Origin: Verrucomicrobiales bacterium
GTDB taxonomy: Bacteria > Verrucomicrobiota > Verrucomicrobiia > Verrucomicrobiales > DEV007
Direction of reading: 5' to 3'
NCBI GenBank assembly: GCA_024641425.1
Contig: JAHEDC010000005.1
Location: 1-37,209, forward strand
Length of the DNA: 37,209 bases
Position numbers and translations under genes: made by a program. Below are positions 15,606-23,670 of the stretch, piece by piece. The notes under the pieces were generated by a model. That model did not search any database and was not told the DNA's origin. It saw nothing but the letters and a program-made list of their open reading frames with translations. Numbering within the stretch: position 1 is the stretch's first letter; every line of letters begins with the position of its first letter.

Positions 15606-17201
15606 ATGCCCCGCCATTTCACCGCCGTCGATTGGATCGTCCTGGTCGCCTATTTCGTGGCCACCCTTGGCATCGGACTCTTCTTTTCGCGGAAGAGCCA
15701 GTCCACTGAGGGCTTTACGGCCGCGAATCGTTCGCTTCCGGGCTGGGTCTGCGGGCTCTCGATCTTCGCGACCTTCCTGAGCAGCATCAGCTTCCTCGCC
15801 CTGCCGGGGAAGAGCTTCGCCACCAACTGGACGCCTTTCGCCTTCTCGCTCTCGCTACCGCTGGCGACCTGGATCGCGGTGCGCTGGTTTTTGCCGTATT
15901 ACCGTCGCAGTGGCGAGGTGTCGGCGTACGCGCATCTGGAAAAGCGTTTTGGCCCGTGGGCGCGGCTTTACGCGAGTACCTTCTACCTGCTCACCCAATT
16001 CGCCCGCGCCGGAATGGTGCTTTACCTCATGGCGCTGCCGGTTTCGATCATCCTTGGCGTACCCATCGGAGGCGTGCTTGTGGCGACGGGACTCATCGTC
16101 ACCGCGTATGCTTTCATTGGCGGCATCATCGCCGTGATCTGGACGGATGCTCTCCAGGCGATCGTGCTCATCGCGGGAGCGGTGATCTGCCTTTTCGTCC
16201 TTCTCCTCGGCTTGCCGGACGGTCCGGCGGGTCTCTTTCACACCGCCGCCGAGCGCGGGAAATTCTCGCTCGGCGACATGAACAGCACCGCCATTGGAAA
16301 GCAGACGTTCTGGGTCGTCCTGTTGAATGGCCTCTTCATCAATCTCCAGAACTTCGGTATCGACCAGAACTACGTCCAGCGCTACATCGCCTCATCCTCC
16401 GAGCGCGAGGCGCGGCGCAGTGTGTGGCTCGGCGGGCTCCTCTACGTTCCGGTGAGCGCTGTTTTTTTCCTCATCGGGACGGGCCTTTTCGCCTACTATG
16501 ACAGCCGCCCCGACGACCTCGCGGAAGTCCGCACGACCGCCGCCGCTCAGCAGATCCTCCGTGAAGGCATCCCCGCCTCGTCGCCTGAGTTCGAGGCCAC
16601 CGTCGCCGCCCGCGCCGACACTCTTGAAGACGCCAAGGTCGCCGATAGCGTCTTCCCGCATTTCATCGGCAAGCATCTTCCCGCAGGTCTCACCGGGCTC
16701 ATCATCGCCGCCGTCCTCGCGGCGGGCATGAGCACCGTCTCCACCTCGCTCAATTCCTCCGCCACCGTCCTCCATTCCGATTTCTTCCTCCGCTTCCTCC
16801 AGCCCGGGGCCAGCGACGCGACCTCGCTGACCTTCCTTCGCCTCGCCACCCTCGCCGTCGGCATTGTCGGCACCGGCATCTCCTTTCTCCTCCTCAATGT
16901 CTCCAGCGCCCTCGACGCGTGGTGGACGCTCTCCAGTGTCTTCTCCGGCGGGATTCTCGGACTCTTCCTTCTCGGCATGATCAGTCAGGCGAAGAATGCC
17001 AGCGCCCTTATCGCCGTCATCGCGGGGCTGCTGGTCATCGCGTGGATGGTGCTCTCAAGTCTTCCTCTCTGGCCAGCGGCCCTGGCCGATTTCGCGAGCC
17101 CTTTCCACGGCTTCCTCGTCATTGTCGTCGGCACTTTGACAATCCTCTTCACCGGTCTCACGCTCACTCTCTTTCTGGGAAAGAAAACCACCACGCCATG
17201 A
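15606..17201 (+). CDS. Sodium:solute symporter (SSS family), probable sugar-acid transporter
   Basis: A 531-residue inner-membrane protein with about 13 hydrophobic segments and SSS-family features: an N-terminal DWIVLVAYFVATLGIGLFF helix, ATFLSSISFLALPGKSF, AFIGGIIAVIWTDALQAIVL, the hallmark NFGIDQNYVQRYIASSSERE, and LIIAAVLAAGMSTVSTSLNS. I start at the ATG at 15606; a TTG 9 bp upstream is also possible. The family uses a sodium gradient to import sugars, sialic acids or amino acids. Its stop overlaps the aldolase start (ATGA), so the imported compound is very likely the lyase substrate. Sialic acid is a reasonable but unproven candidate. Confidence 0.9.
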   Translation: MPRHFTAVDWIVLVAYFVATLGIGLFFSRKSQSTEGFTAANRSLPGWVCGLSIFATFLSSISFLALPGKSFATNWTPFAFSLSLPLATWIAVRWFLPYYRRSGEVSAYAHLEKRFGPWARLYASTFYLLTQFARAGMVLYLMALPVSIILGVPIGGVLVATGLIVTAYAFIGGIIAVIWTDALQAIVLIAGAVICLFVLLLGLPDGPAGLFHTAAERGKFSLGDMNSTAIGKQTFWVVLLNGLFINLQNFGIDQNYVQRYIASSSEREARRSVWLGGLLYVPVSAVFFLIGTGLFAYYDSRPDDLAEVRTTAAAQQILREGIPASSPEFEATVAARADTLEDAKVADSVFPHFIGKHLPAGLTGLIIAAVLAAGMSTVSTSLNSSATVLHSDFFLRFLQPGASDATSLTFLRLATLAVGIVGTGISFLLLNVSSALDAWWTLSSVFSGGILGLFLLGMISQAKNASALIAVIAGLLVIAWMVLSSLPLWPAALADFASPFHGFLVIVVGTLTILFTGLTLTLFLGKKTTTP

Positions 17202-18109
17202 GTTCCCCTTCCCTTCCGCACATCGTCGGCAGTGTTCCGCCCATTCCGACCCCGCTTCTCGACAACAGCCGTTGCGACGCCGAGGCCTTCGCGCGGATCG
17301 CCGCTCACCTCGAGACAGGGGGCATCGACGCCGCGTTCGTCCTTGGCTCGACGGGCGAACTCGCGTCCCTCAGCCACACCTGCCGACGCGAAGCCATCGA
17401 GGCCTCCGCATCCGCCTTTACGGTTCCGCTTCTCGTCGGCATCGGGGACAACTGCCTGGAGGAAAGCCTCGCCCTCGCGGACGCCGCCGCCAATGCAGGT
17501 GCGACCGCCGTCGTTCTCAACGCGCCCTCGTATTTCGAAATCAGTGCTCGGGAAATGCGGGCCTACCTGGACCGGATCCTGCCCGTCCTCCCGCTCCCGG
17601 TTTTCCTCTACAACATGCCCTGGTTGACCGGTCACCGCTTCGACCGCGAAACCATCGCGCATGCCATCCAGTTCCCGAATCTCATCGGCTTCAAGGATTC
17701 CTCCGGCGATCTCGATTACCTGCGCCTGCTCGTCGAGGAAGCCGCCGTCCGTCCGGAATTGACCGTCCTCACCGGGAGCGAATTCCAATACCTCGAAGCG
17801 CTCCGCCTCGGGGCGCACGGCGTTGTGGGTGGGGGCGCGAACATGTACCCGGCGCTCTTCCAGCAACTACGCGCTGCGCATCATGCCGGCGAAAGCGCAA
17901 CCGCCGCCGCCCTCCAGAGGCAGATCTCGGAACTCGGGAACAGCATCTTCGGTCTGACCGGAAATCCGTCGTCCGTCTTCCCCTGCATCAAGGGCGGACT
18001 CGCCGCCCTCGGTCTCTGCTCGCCGTGCATGGCTCCGCCGCTTGAGTCCTGCTCGCCCGAAGTCGTCGCAGGCATCGCCGCCCTCATCCGGCAGCCCGTC
18101 CCCGCATGA
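17198..18109 (+). CDS. DHDPS/N-acetylneuraminate-lyase family aldolase
   Basis: A 303-residue TIM-barrel class I aldolase. Diagnostic motifs are GSTGE (50-54, alpha-keto-acid carboxylate binding), the catalytic tyrosine Y138 in FLYNMPWLTG, and the Schiff-base lysine K166 in GFKDSSGD. The family includes dihydrodipicolinate synthase, N-acetylneuraminate lyase and 2-keto-3-deoxy-sugar-acid aldolases. Coupling to a sugar-type symporter and a sialidase-like protein argues for a catabolic lyase releasing pyruvate rather than lysine biosynthesis. The start was chosen because it lies in the ATGA overlap and begins MSSPSLPHIVGSVPPIPTP, the normal family N-terminus. nanE, nanK and nagA/B are absent from the window, so a sialic acid role is only inferred. 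Confidence 0.88.
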   Translation: MSSPSLPHIVGSVPPIPTPLLDNSRCDAEAFARIAAHLETGGIDAAFVLGSTGELASLSHTCRREAIEASASAFTVPLLVGIGDNCLEESLALADAAANAGATAVVLNAPSYFEISAREMRAYLDRILPVLPLPVFLYNMPWLTGHRFDRETIAHAIQFPNLIGFKDSSGDLDYLRLLVEEAAVRPELTVLTGSEFQYLEALRLGAHGVVGGGANMYPALFQQLRAAHHAGESATAAALQRQISELGNSIFGLTGNPSSVFPCIKGGLAALGLCSPCMAPPLESCSPEVVAGIAALIRQPVPA

Positions 18110-19374
18110 AAACCGTTGCCCTCGCTCTTATGGCCGCCCTCTCGACCGCGTCTGCGGAGATAATCCTGACCTCCACGCCAAGCGGGCATCTGATCCACAA
18201 CCGGCAGGTCTTCTCCCCGGACGGCCTTTACCTCTACTTCGACCTCCGCAACGACGAGACCCGCCTCGCCGAATCGCCTGGCATCGGCCGGATTGAGATC
18301 GCCACCGGTCGCGAGGAAATCCTTTATCGCACCGAACGCAGTTCCGAGTTCGGCCCTGGCTGTGGCGCGGTGACGTGCCATCCCGTCACTGGTTCCCTAG
18401 CCTTCATCCATGGACTCCTCGATGCTTCCGAGGATCAACCCTATGCGGCCACCCGCCGCTTCGGAGCCACCCTCGGTCCGGACGGCAAACTCATCCATCT
18501 CGATGCCCGCGATGTTGATTTCCCATTCGCCCCCGGCAGCCTCCACGGCGGCACCCACGCCTTCCACTGGTCGCCCGACGGAAAGCGGATTTCCTTCACT
18601 TACAACGACGCCCTGGTCGAAGCCGGGCCCGCGCCCCATGACCTCCGCACCGTCGGTGTCATGCAGACGGGCAAGGTGGTGCGGGTCGATAAAGGATCGG
18701 GTCCCGCTGAGTTCGGCGGCACCTGCTTTGCCGTCCTCGCCGTCCCGGTCACGCCTGATCCCAACCCCGGCAGCGACCAGATCCTCCGTGCCTTCGACGA
18801 GGGCTGGGTCGATGCCTCGCGCCTTGCCTTCCAGGCCATTGTCCGCAACTCCGGCGGAAATCTCGTCACCGAAGTCTTCCTCGCCACTCTCCCCGACGAC
18901 TTGGAAACGGTGACCCATCCCGGCGAGAAGGTCACCATCAAACGCCTGACTCACAGCGCAAAAGGCATCAGCGGCCCGCGCCATTGGCTCAACGCCTCGC
19001 CCGATGCCACGCGCATCGCCTTCCTCGCCGAGGACGAAGCCGGCAGGGTGCAGCTCCACACCGTCCCCGTCGATGGCGGACAAGTGCGCGTCCTCACCCG
19101 CCTCGACGCATCCATCGACACCCCGTTCAATTGGTCGTCCGACGGTCGCTTCCTCGCCTGTTCGGCCGGGGGCCGTATCCAGCTCATTGATGCCATCACC
19201 GGAGAGGCCCGAGCCCTCACGCCCCCCTCGCCCGAGGGTCAACATCCGCGCTACGGCGTCGCTTTTTCCCCCGATGGAAAACGCCTCGCCTTCAACCGAC
19301 TCCTACCCCATCCCGACGGTGGCGATTGGCTCCAGATTTGTCTCGTCGATGTTCCCGAGGACGGCGTGCGATAG
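18106..19374 (+). CDS. Secreted DUF3748 (YidR-like) TolB-type beta-propeller protein
   Basis: A 422-residue product with a signal peptide (MKTVALALMAALSTASA) followed by WD40/TolB-like blades (FSPDGLYLYFDLR, WSPDGKRISFTYND, FSPDGKRLAFNR). Several segments match remembered E. coli YidR: HLIHNRQVFSPD, PGSLHGGTHAFHWSPDGKRI, FTYNDALVE, HDLRTVGV, RAFDEGWV, GPRHWLNASPD and TPFNWSSDGRFLA. YidR has no established function that I know of. Here the gene sits between the lyase and the sialidase-like gene with a 4-bp ATGA overlap, so it is probably an extracytoplasmic part of the same sugar pathway, perhaps binding or modifying the substrate. Family call is good; role is inferred. Confidence 0.8.
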   Translation: MKTVALALMAALSTASAEIILTSTPSGHLIHNRQVFSPDGLYLYFDLRNDETRLAESPGIGRIEIATGREEILYRTERSSEFGPGCGAVTCHPVTGSLAFIHGLLDASEDQPYAATRRFGATLGPDGKLIHLDARDVDFPFAPGSLHGGTHAFHWSPDGKRISFTYNDALVEAGPAPHDLRTVGVMQTGKVVRVDKGSGPAEFGGTCFAVLAVPVTPDPNPGSDQILRAFDEGWVDASRLAFQAIVRNSGGNLVTEVFLATLPDDLETVTHPGEKVTIKRLTHSAKGISGPRHWLNASPDATRIAFLAEDEAGRVQLHTVPVDGGQVRVLTRLDASIDTPFNWSSDGRFLACSAGGRIQLIDAITGEARALTPPSPEGQHPRYGVAFSPDGKRLAFNRLLPHPDGGDWLQICLVDVPEDGVR

Positions 19375-19383
19375 AAAAAGCCC

Positions 19384-20949
19384 ATGAAATTCCTTGCCTT
19401 CATGCTCCTCCTTATTGTGGCGCCGTCATTGCCCGCCGCGCCGCCGCCTCCCGGCAGCATCATTTACCACAGCCCCGCCGGCACCGGCCTCTACATCGGT
19501 TCACCCGCGCTCTGCGTATTGCCGAATGGCGATTACCTCGCTTCGCACGATCTCTTCGGGCCGAAAAGCAACGAGCATGTCCGGGCCACCGGACGCCTCT
19601 ACCGATCCACGGACAAGGGCGCGACTTGGAGTCATGTCACCGACGTCGACGGCTATTTCTGGACGAATCTTTTTGTCCACAACGGCGCGGCGTACGCACT
19701 AGGCACCGACAAGCACCACGGCCAGCTTATCATCCGCCGTTCGACCGACCACGGCACGACCTGGAGCGAGCCCGCCGTCATCGATGCCGGCCAATGGCAC
19801 ACCGCGCCCATGCCTGTCATCGAACACGACGGGCGTCTTTGGCGCGCCTTCGAGGACGCGCACACCAGCGACAAATGGGGCGAACGCTACCGCGCGCGGA
19901 TGATTTCGGCCCCGGTCGACGCCGATCTTCTCAAGGCCGAGTCCTGGACTCTCTCCAACGCCGTGGCCCGCAATCCCGAGTGGCTCGACGGCCGGTTCAA
20001 CGCTTGGCTCGAGGGGAGTGCCGTCGTCACCCCGGAGGGAAAACTGGTCGATGTCCTCCGCGTCGATCTTGCCGACCAACCCGAAAAGGCAGCCCTGGTC
20101 GCGATCAGCGCCGACGGCAGGACGGCCACCTTCGATCCCGGGTCCGGCTTCGTCGATTTCGACGGAGGGGCGAAAAAATTCACCATCCGCAAGGATCCCG
20201 ACGGCCCCGGTTACTGGTCGCTGGCCAACGTCATTCCCGAGCAGGTCGCCGTCACCGGAAAGCCCGGCGGCATCCGCAACACCCTTGCCCTTGTTTACTC
20301 CGCCGACCTCCGCACCTGGGAGACGCGCTGCGTTCTCCTCTACCATCCCGACACGGTGCGGCATGGCTTCCAGTATCCGGAGTTCCACTTCGACGGCGAT
20401 GACCTTATCGCCACCGTGCGCACCGCCTGGGACGACGACAAGGGAGGCGCGCACAACAACCACGACGCCAACTTCCTCACCTTCCACCGCTGGAAGAACT
20501 TCCGCGCCCTCACGCGCGAGGACGATGTCCCCATGCCGGAGTTTATCCCTGTAACCCACGAGACAGATACACTCACGATCAAGGGCAGCGCCTTCGAGGT
20601 GGGCGTCCTCCACAACGGCGAGACCGCATTCTCGAACCGCGGATACACCTGGCAGGATGTTCCCCCGGCGCTCGCCGGAAAAAGTGTGACCCGCCTTGCG
20701 GGCGGCGAGCGTCCCTTCCTCGATGTCACCGCGAAGACCACTACCACGCTCACGATCGCCACCGCCGACAAGCCGGAGGCGAAACACCTTAAGGACTGGA
20801 CGCGCCAACCCCTAACATTCCACTACACCGATCAGAGCCGCACCCCGATGAACGTCTACACCTGCGAACTCGCCGCCGGCCAAACCCTCCGCCTGCCCGG
20901 AGCCAACTGGACCGGCACCCTCCTCCTCTTCGACGAAAAGAAGCAGTAG
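19384..20949 (+). CDS. Sialidase-superfamily Asp-box beta-propeller protein, secreted
   Basis: A 521-residue protein with a signal peptide (MKFLAFMLLLIVAPSLPAA). It has two clear Asp boxes, STDKGATW and STDHGTTW, so it is a six-bladed sialidase-type propeller. The region where GH33 sialidases carry the RIP arginine motif reads YIGSPALCVLPNGDYLASHD, with no arginine. A C-terminal beta-rich extension (about 395-521) is present. It lies 9 bp after the YidR-like gene as the last gene of the operon. Databases usually label such proteins exo-alpha-sialidase, but the missing first arginine makes true sialidase activity doubtful. It could be another glycosidase or a carbohydrate-binding propeller. 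Confidence 0.75.
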   Translation: MKFLAFMLLLIVAPSLPAAPPPPGSIIYHSPAGTGLYIGSPALCVLPNGDYLASHDLFGPKSNEHVRATGRLYRSTDKGATWSHVTDVDGYFWTNLFVHNGAAYALGTDKHHGQLIIRRSTDHGTTWSEPAVIDAGQWHTAPMPVIEHDGRLWRAFEDAHTSDKWGERYRARMISAPVDADLLKAESWTLSNAVARNPEWLDGRFNAWLEGSAVVTPEGKLVDVLRVDLADQPEKAALVAISADGRTATFDPGSGFVDFDGGAKKFTIRKDPDGPGYWSLANVIPEQVAVTGKPGGIRNTLALVYSADLRTWETRCVLLYHPDTVRHGFQYPEFHFDGDDLIATVRTAWDDDKGGAHNNHDANFLTFHRWKNFRALTREDDVPMPEFIPVTHETDTLTIKGSAFEVGVLHNGETAFSNRGYTWQDVPPALAGKSVTRLAGGERPFLDVTAKTTTTLTIATADKPEAKHLKDWTRQPLTFHYTDQSRTPMNVYTCELAAGQTLRLPGANWTGTLLLFDEKKQ

Positions 20950-20975
20950 CACGGATTTCCAAATCGGTGTCCGTG
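20950..20975. repeat. Nested inverted repeat after the operon
   Basis: CACGGA (20950-20955) pairs with TCCGTG (20970-20975), and inside it GATTT-CC-AAATC (20954-20965) is a perfect small palindrome. It begins at the last base of the stop codon's neighbourhood, so it may protect or terminate the operon mRNA. It has no U-tract. The phrase resembles short repeats found between genes in this phylum. Confidence 0.4.
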
Positions 20976-21018
20976 GTGTGGATTTTCTAGTCCGCCCGTC
21001 GTCAATATTCAGAGAAGG

Positions 21019-21099
21019 TTGAACAGGACGAAAGGGAGGCAACAGAGAAAGAACAAGGAAACAGCAGATTCTCCGTTTCCTCTGTTCCCTCCTGTTCAA
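21019..21099. repeat. Long imperfect inverted repeat (about 80 bp) upstream of the S9 peptidase
   Basis: TTGAACAGG (21019-21027) and CCTGTTCAA (21091-21099) are a perfect 9-bp outer stem. Further inside, AGGGA, ACAGAG and GAAAC on the left each find their complement on the right with small bulges. The purine-rich left arm and pyrimidine-rich right arm would make a long hairpin RNA. This kind of AACAGGA/GGGA repeat looks like a dispersed intergenic element. It could also be the terminator of the upstream operon. Confidence 0.5.
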
Positions 21100-21165
21100 A
21101 TCCAAAGCCGTGAGGATTGGACATCCGCCCCCCAATCATCCTACAGTGGCCATCCCATTCCCGTC

Positions 21166-23604
21166 ATGAAATCCGCCCTCTCCACCCTTCTTCTCGCCGC
21201 CCTCCTGTCCTCGGCTTCCGCCCAGAAAGGTGTTTACAAATCCAGCGTCGATGCCCACTGGCTCACGGACAACACCCGTTTCTGGTACCGCAACGACCTT
21301 GCCCATGGCACCCGCGAGTTCGTCCTCGTTGACGCGGAGAAAGGAACCCGCCAACCCGCCTTCGATCACGAGAAGCTCGCGAAAGCCTTCGATGCCGATC
21401 CCGCCAGGCTCCCACTCGAGAACCTCGATTTCGACCTCGGAGAAAACGCCCTCTACTTCCGCGCCAAAGGCAAGGCCTGGCGTTGTGACCTCGGAACCTA
21501 CGGCCTGACCGAGGCGCCGCCCCGCGACCCGAAGCCCGGCGATGCCCTCACCGGCTACCACCCCCGCGATCTCCCGCGCGGCGGAGACCCGGGTGGTGGC
21601 GAAACCGCCCTCGTTTTCGAAAACAAGACCGACGGCGTGGTCGAGCTGTTCTGGCGGAACGGCGGCGAGCGCACGAGTTACGGGAAGATCCTGCCGGGCG
21701 AATCGCGGAACCAGCACACCTTCGCGGGCCACCTCTGGGAAATCATCGATGCCAGGGGCGAGACTCTCGTTGCTTTCCGTGGCGAGCGCCAACCGCGCAA
21801 CGCGATCATCACCGGCAAGGTCAATCCCCGCGGACGCAACCGGGACGGCAGACCTTCGCGCCCGAACATTGAAAGCGCATGGCGCGTCTCGGCGCGCAAT
21901 CACAATCTCTTCGTCAGGAAGGCCGACGGCGGAGACGAATTCCAGCTCAGCCACGACGGCGTGGAGGGCAACGGTTACGAACACTTCGAACTTTCCCCCG
22001 ACGGCACGACCCTCGTCGCCTTCCGCGTCGAACCCGGTGAGAATCTTCCGGTCTACCGCATCGAATCGTCGCCGAAAGAAGGCGGTCGCGTGAAACTCCA
22101 GAGCAATCCCTATCCTCTGCCCGGCGACAAGTTCGCCGCCTATGAGCTGAACCTCTTCGATCTCGCCTCGCGGAAACAGACCAAGCCCGCTGTCGAGCGT
22201 GTCGATTTCGGTCGCCCCCGCATCCGCTGGACGCAGGACGGCAAGTATTTCACTTACGAGAAGACCGATCGAGGCCACCAGCGCTACCGGCTTATCCGCA
22301 TCGATCCGACATCCGGCGAGGCCGTGATTGTCATCGATGATCGGAGCGAAACCTTCGTTTTCACCTACGCGAGCAGCTTTGGTGACACCACGCGCATTCT
22401 CGATGCCACGGACGAAGTCCTCTACGCCTCCGAGCAAGACGGCTGGCGCCACCTCTATCTCTACGATATCGCGAAGGGCGGTCTTGTGAGCCAAATCACC
22501 AAAGGCGAATGGGTCGTGCGCGGCATTGACGAGATCGACGAGGAGAAGCGGCAAATCTGGTTCCACGCGAGCGGCATCATTCCCGGTCAGGATCCCTACC
22601 TGGTCCATTTCGGACGCGTCAACTTCGACGGCAGCGGTCTCGTCTTCCTCACCGAAGGCGACGGAAACCACGAGATCACGTATTCGCCGGACAAACGTTA
22701 TCTTCTCGATACCTACTCGCGCGTGGATCGCGAACCCACCACCGAGCTCCGCCGCGTCGCCGATGGCAAGCTCGTCTGCGCCCTCGAAACCGCCGACATC
22801 ACCGAACTCTCCTCCACCGGTTGGGAGGCCCCCGAGGTCTTCGTCGCGAAAGGCCGCGATGGAACGACCGACGTCTGGGGCATCGTCTGCCGCCCGAAGG
22901 ATTTCGATCCCTCGAAGAAATACCCTGTCCTCGAGCACATCTACGCCGGGCCCCACGATTCCTTCGTCCCGAAATCCTTCAGCGCCTCGCGCCGCTTCTC
23001 CGAGATGACCGACCTCGGCTTCGTCGTCGCGAAGATGGACGGCATGGGCACAGCCAACCGCTCGAAGGCCTTCCACGACGTCTGCTGGCAGAACCTCAAG
23101 GACGCCGGCTTTCCCGACCGCATCCTCTGGCACCAGGCGGTCGCGGCGAAGTATCCCTGGTACGACATTTCCCGCGTCGGCATCTACGGCGGTTCGGCCG
23201 GCGGCCAAAGCTCGACAGGCGCTCTCCTCTTTTATCCTGACTTCTACAAGGTCGCCGTCTCCTCCTGCGGCTGCCACGACAACCGGATGGACAAGGCCTC
23301 GTGGAACGAGCAGTGGATGGGCTATCCCGTCGGCCCCCACTACGCCGCCTCCTCGAACATCGACCACGCCGCCAATCTCCGCGGCCATCTCATGCTCATC
23401 GTCGGAGAACTCGACAACAATGTCCCGCCCGAATCCACCTACCGCCTCGCCGATGCCCTCATCAAGGCTGGCAAGGACTTCGAGCTCGTCGTCCTCCCCG
23501 GCCAGGGCCATGGCGACGGCGGCTCCTACGGCGAACGCAAGCGCCAGGACTTCTTCCGCAAGCACCTCATGGGGATCGATCCGCCGGATCGGAACGGCGG
23601 GTGA
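21166..23604 (+). CDS. S9 (dipeptidyl-peptidase IV-like) prolyl peptidase with inserted VHL beta domain
   Basis: An 812-residue secreted protein (signal peptide [19 protein letters not shown]). The N-terminal part is a DPP IV-type beta-propeller and the C-terminal 250 residues are an alpha/beta hydrolase with the serine triad: S677 in GGSAGGQ, D750 in GELDNN, H782 in GQGHGDG. Between about residues 147 and 222 lies a VHL-like beta domain: [44 protein letters not shown]163, Y172, T185, H189 and W191 align with human VHL W88, Y98, S111, H115 and W117, the hydroxyproline pocket. DPP IV enzymes remove Xaa-Pro dipeptides from peptides in the periplasm or outside the cell. I start at the ATG at 21166 because the upstream frame enters the hairpin region and lacks a signal peptide. 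Confidence 0.9.
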   Translation: MKSALSTLLLAALLSSASAQKGVYKSSVDAHWLTDNTRFWYRNDLAHGTREFVLVDAEKGTRQPAFDHEKLAKAFDADPARLPLENLDFDLGENALYFRAKGKAWRCDLGTYGLTEAPPRDPKPGDALTGYHPRDLPRGGDPGGGETALVFENKTDGVVELFWRNGGERTSYGKILPGESRNQHTFAGHLWEIIDARGETLVAFRGERQPRNAIITGKVNPRGRNRDGRPSRPNIESAWRVSARNHNLFVRKADGGDEFQLSHDGVEGNGYEHFELSPDGTTLVAFRVEPGENLPVYRIESSPKEGGRVKLQSNPYPLPGDKFAAYELNLFDLASRKQTKPAVERVDFGRPRIRWTQDGKYFTYEKTDRGHQRYRLIRIDPTSGEAVIVIDDRSETFVFTYASSFGDTTRILDATDEVLYASEQDGWRHLYLYDIAKGGLVSQITKGEWVVRGIDEIDEEKRQIWFHASGIIPGQDPYLVHFGRVNFDGSGLVFLTEGDGNHEITYSPDKRYLLDTYSRVDREPTTELRRVADGKLVCALETADITELSSTGWEAPEVFVAKGRDGTTDVWGIVCRPKDFDPSKKYPVLEHIYAGPHDSFVPKSFSASRRFSEMTDLGFVVAKMDGMGTANRSKAFHDVCWQNLKDAGFPDRILWHQAVAAKYPWYDISRVGIYGGSAGGQSSTGALLFYPDFYKVAVSSCGCHDNRMDKASWNEQWMGYPVGPHYAASSNIDHAANLRGHLMLIVGELDNNVPPESTYRLADALIKAGKDFELVVLPGQGHGDGGSYGERKRQDFFRKHLMGIDPPDRNGG

Positions 23605-23633
23605 TTTCAGGCACGCAGCTTTCCCGCAATGAC

Positions 23634-23663
23634 TTGTCATTTCCGATGAGATGTAGATAGGAT
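23634..23663 (+). promoter_or_regulatory. Candidate cls promoter
   Basis: TTGTCA (23634-23639) and TAGGAT (23658-23663) are 18 bp apart. The -35 is good and the -10 moderate. The predicted start site falls just before the cls ATG at 23671, implying a very short or absent leader. The TTGTCA also lies in a small palindrome ATGA-CTTG-TCAT. Prediction only. Confidence 0.3.
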
Positions 23664-23670
23664 TCCATCC

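Noticed and set aside
17198-18109. Calling the aldolase DapA (lysine biosynthesis) or NanA outright
   Set aside because: Motifs are shared by the whole family; the transport/sialidase-like context disfavours DapA, but missing nan genes do not allow a firm NanA call.
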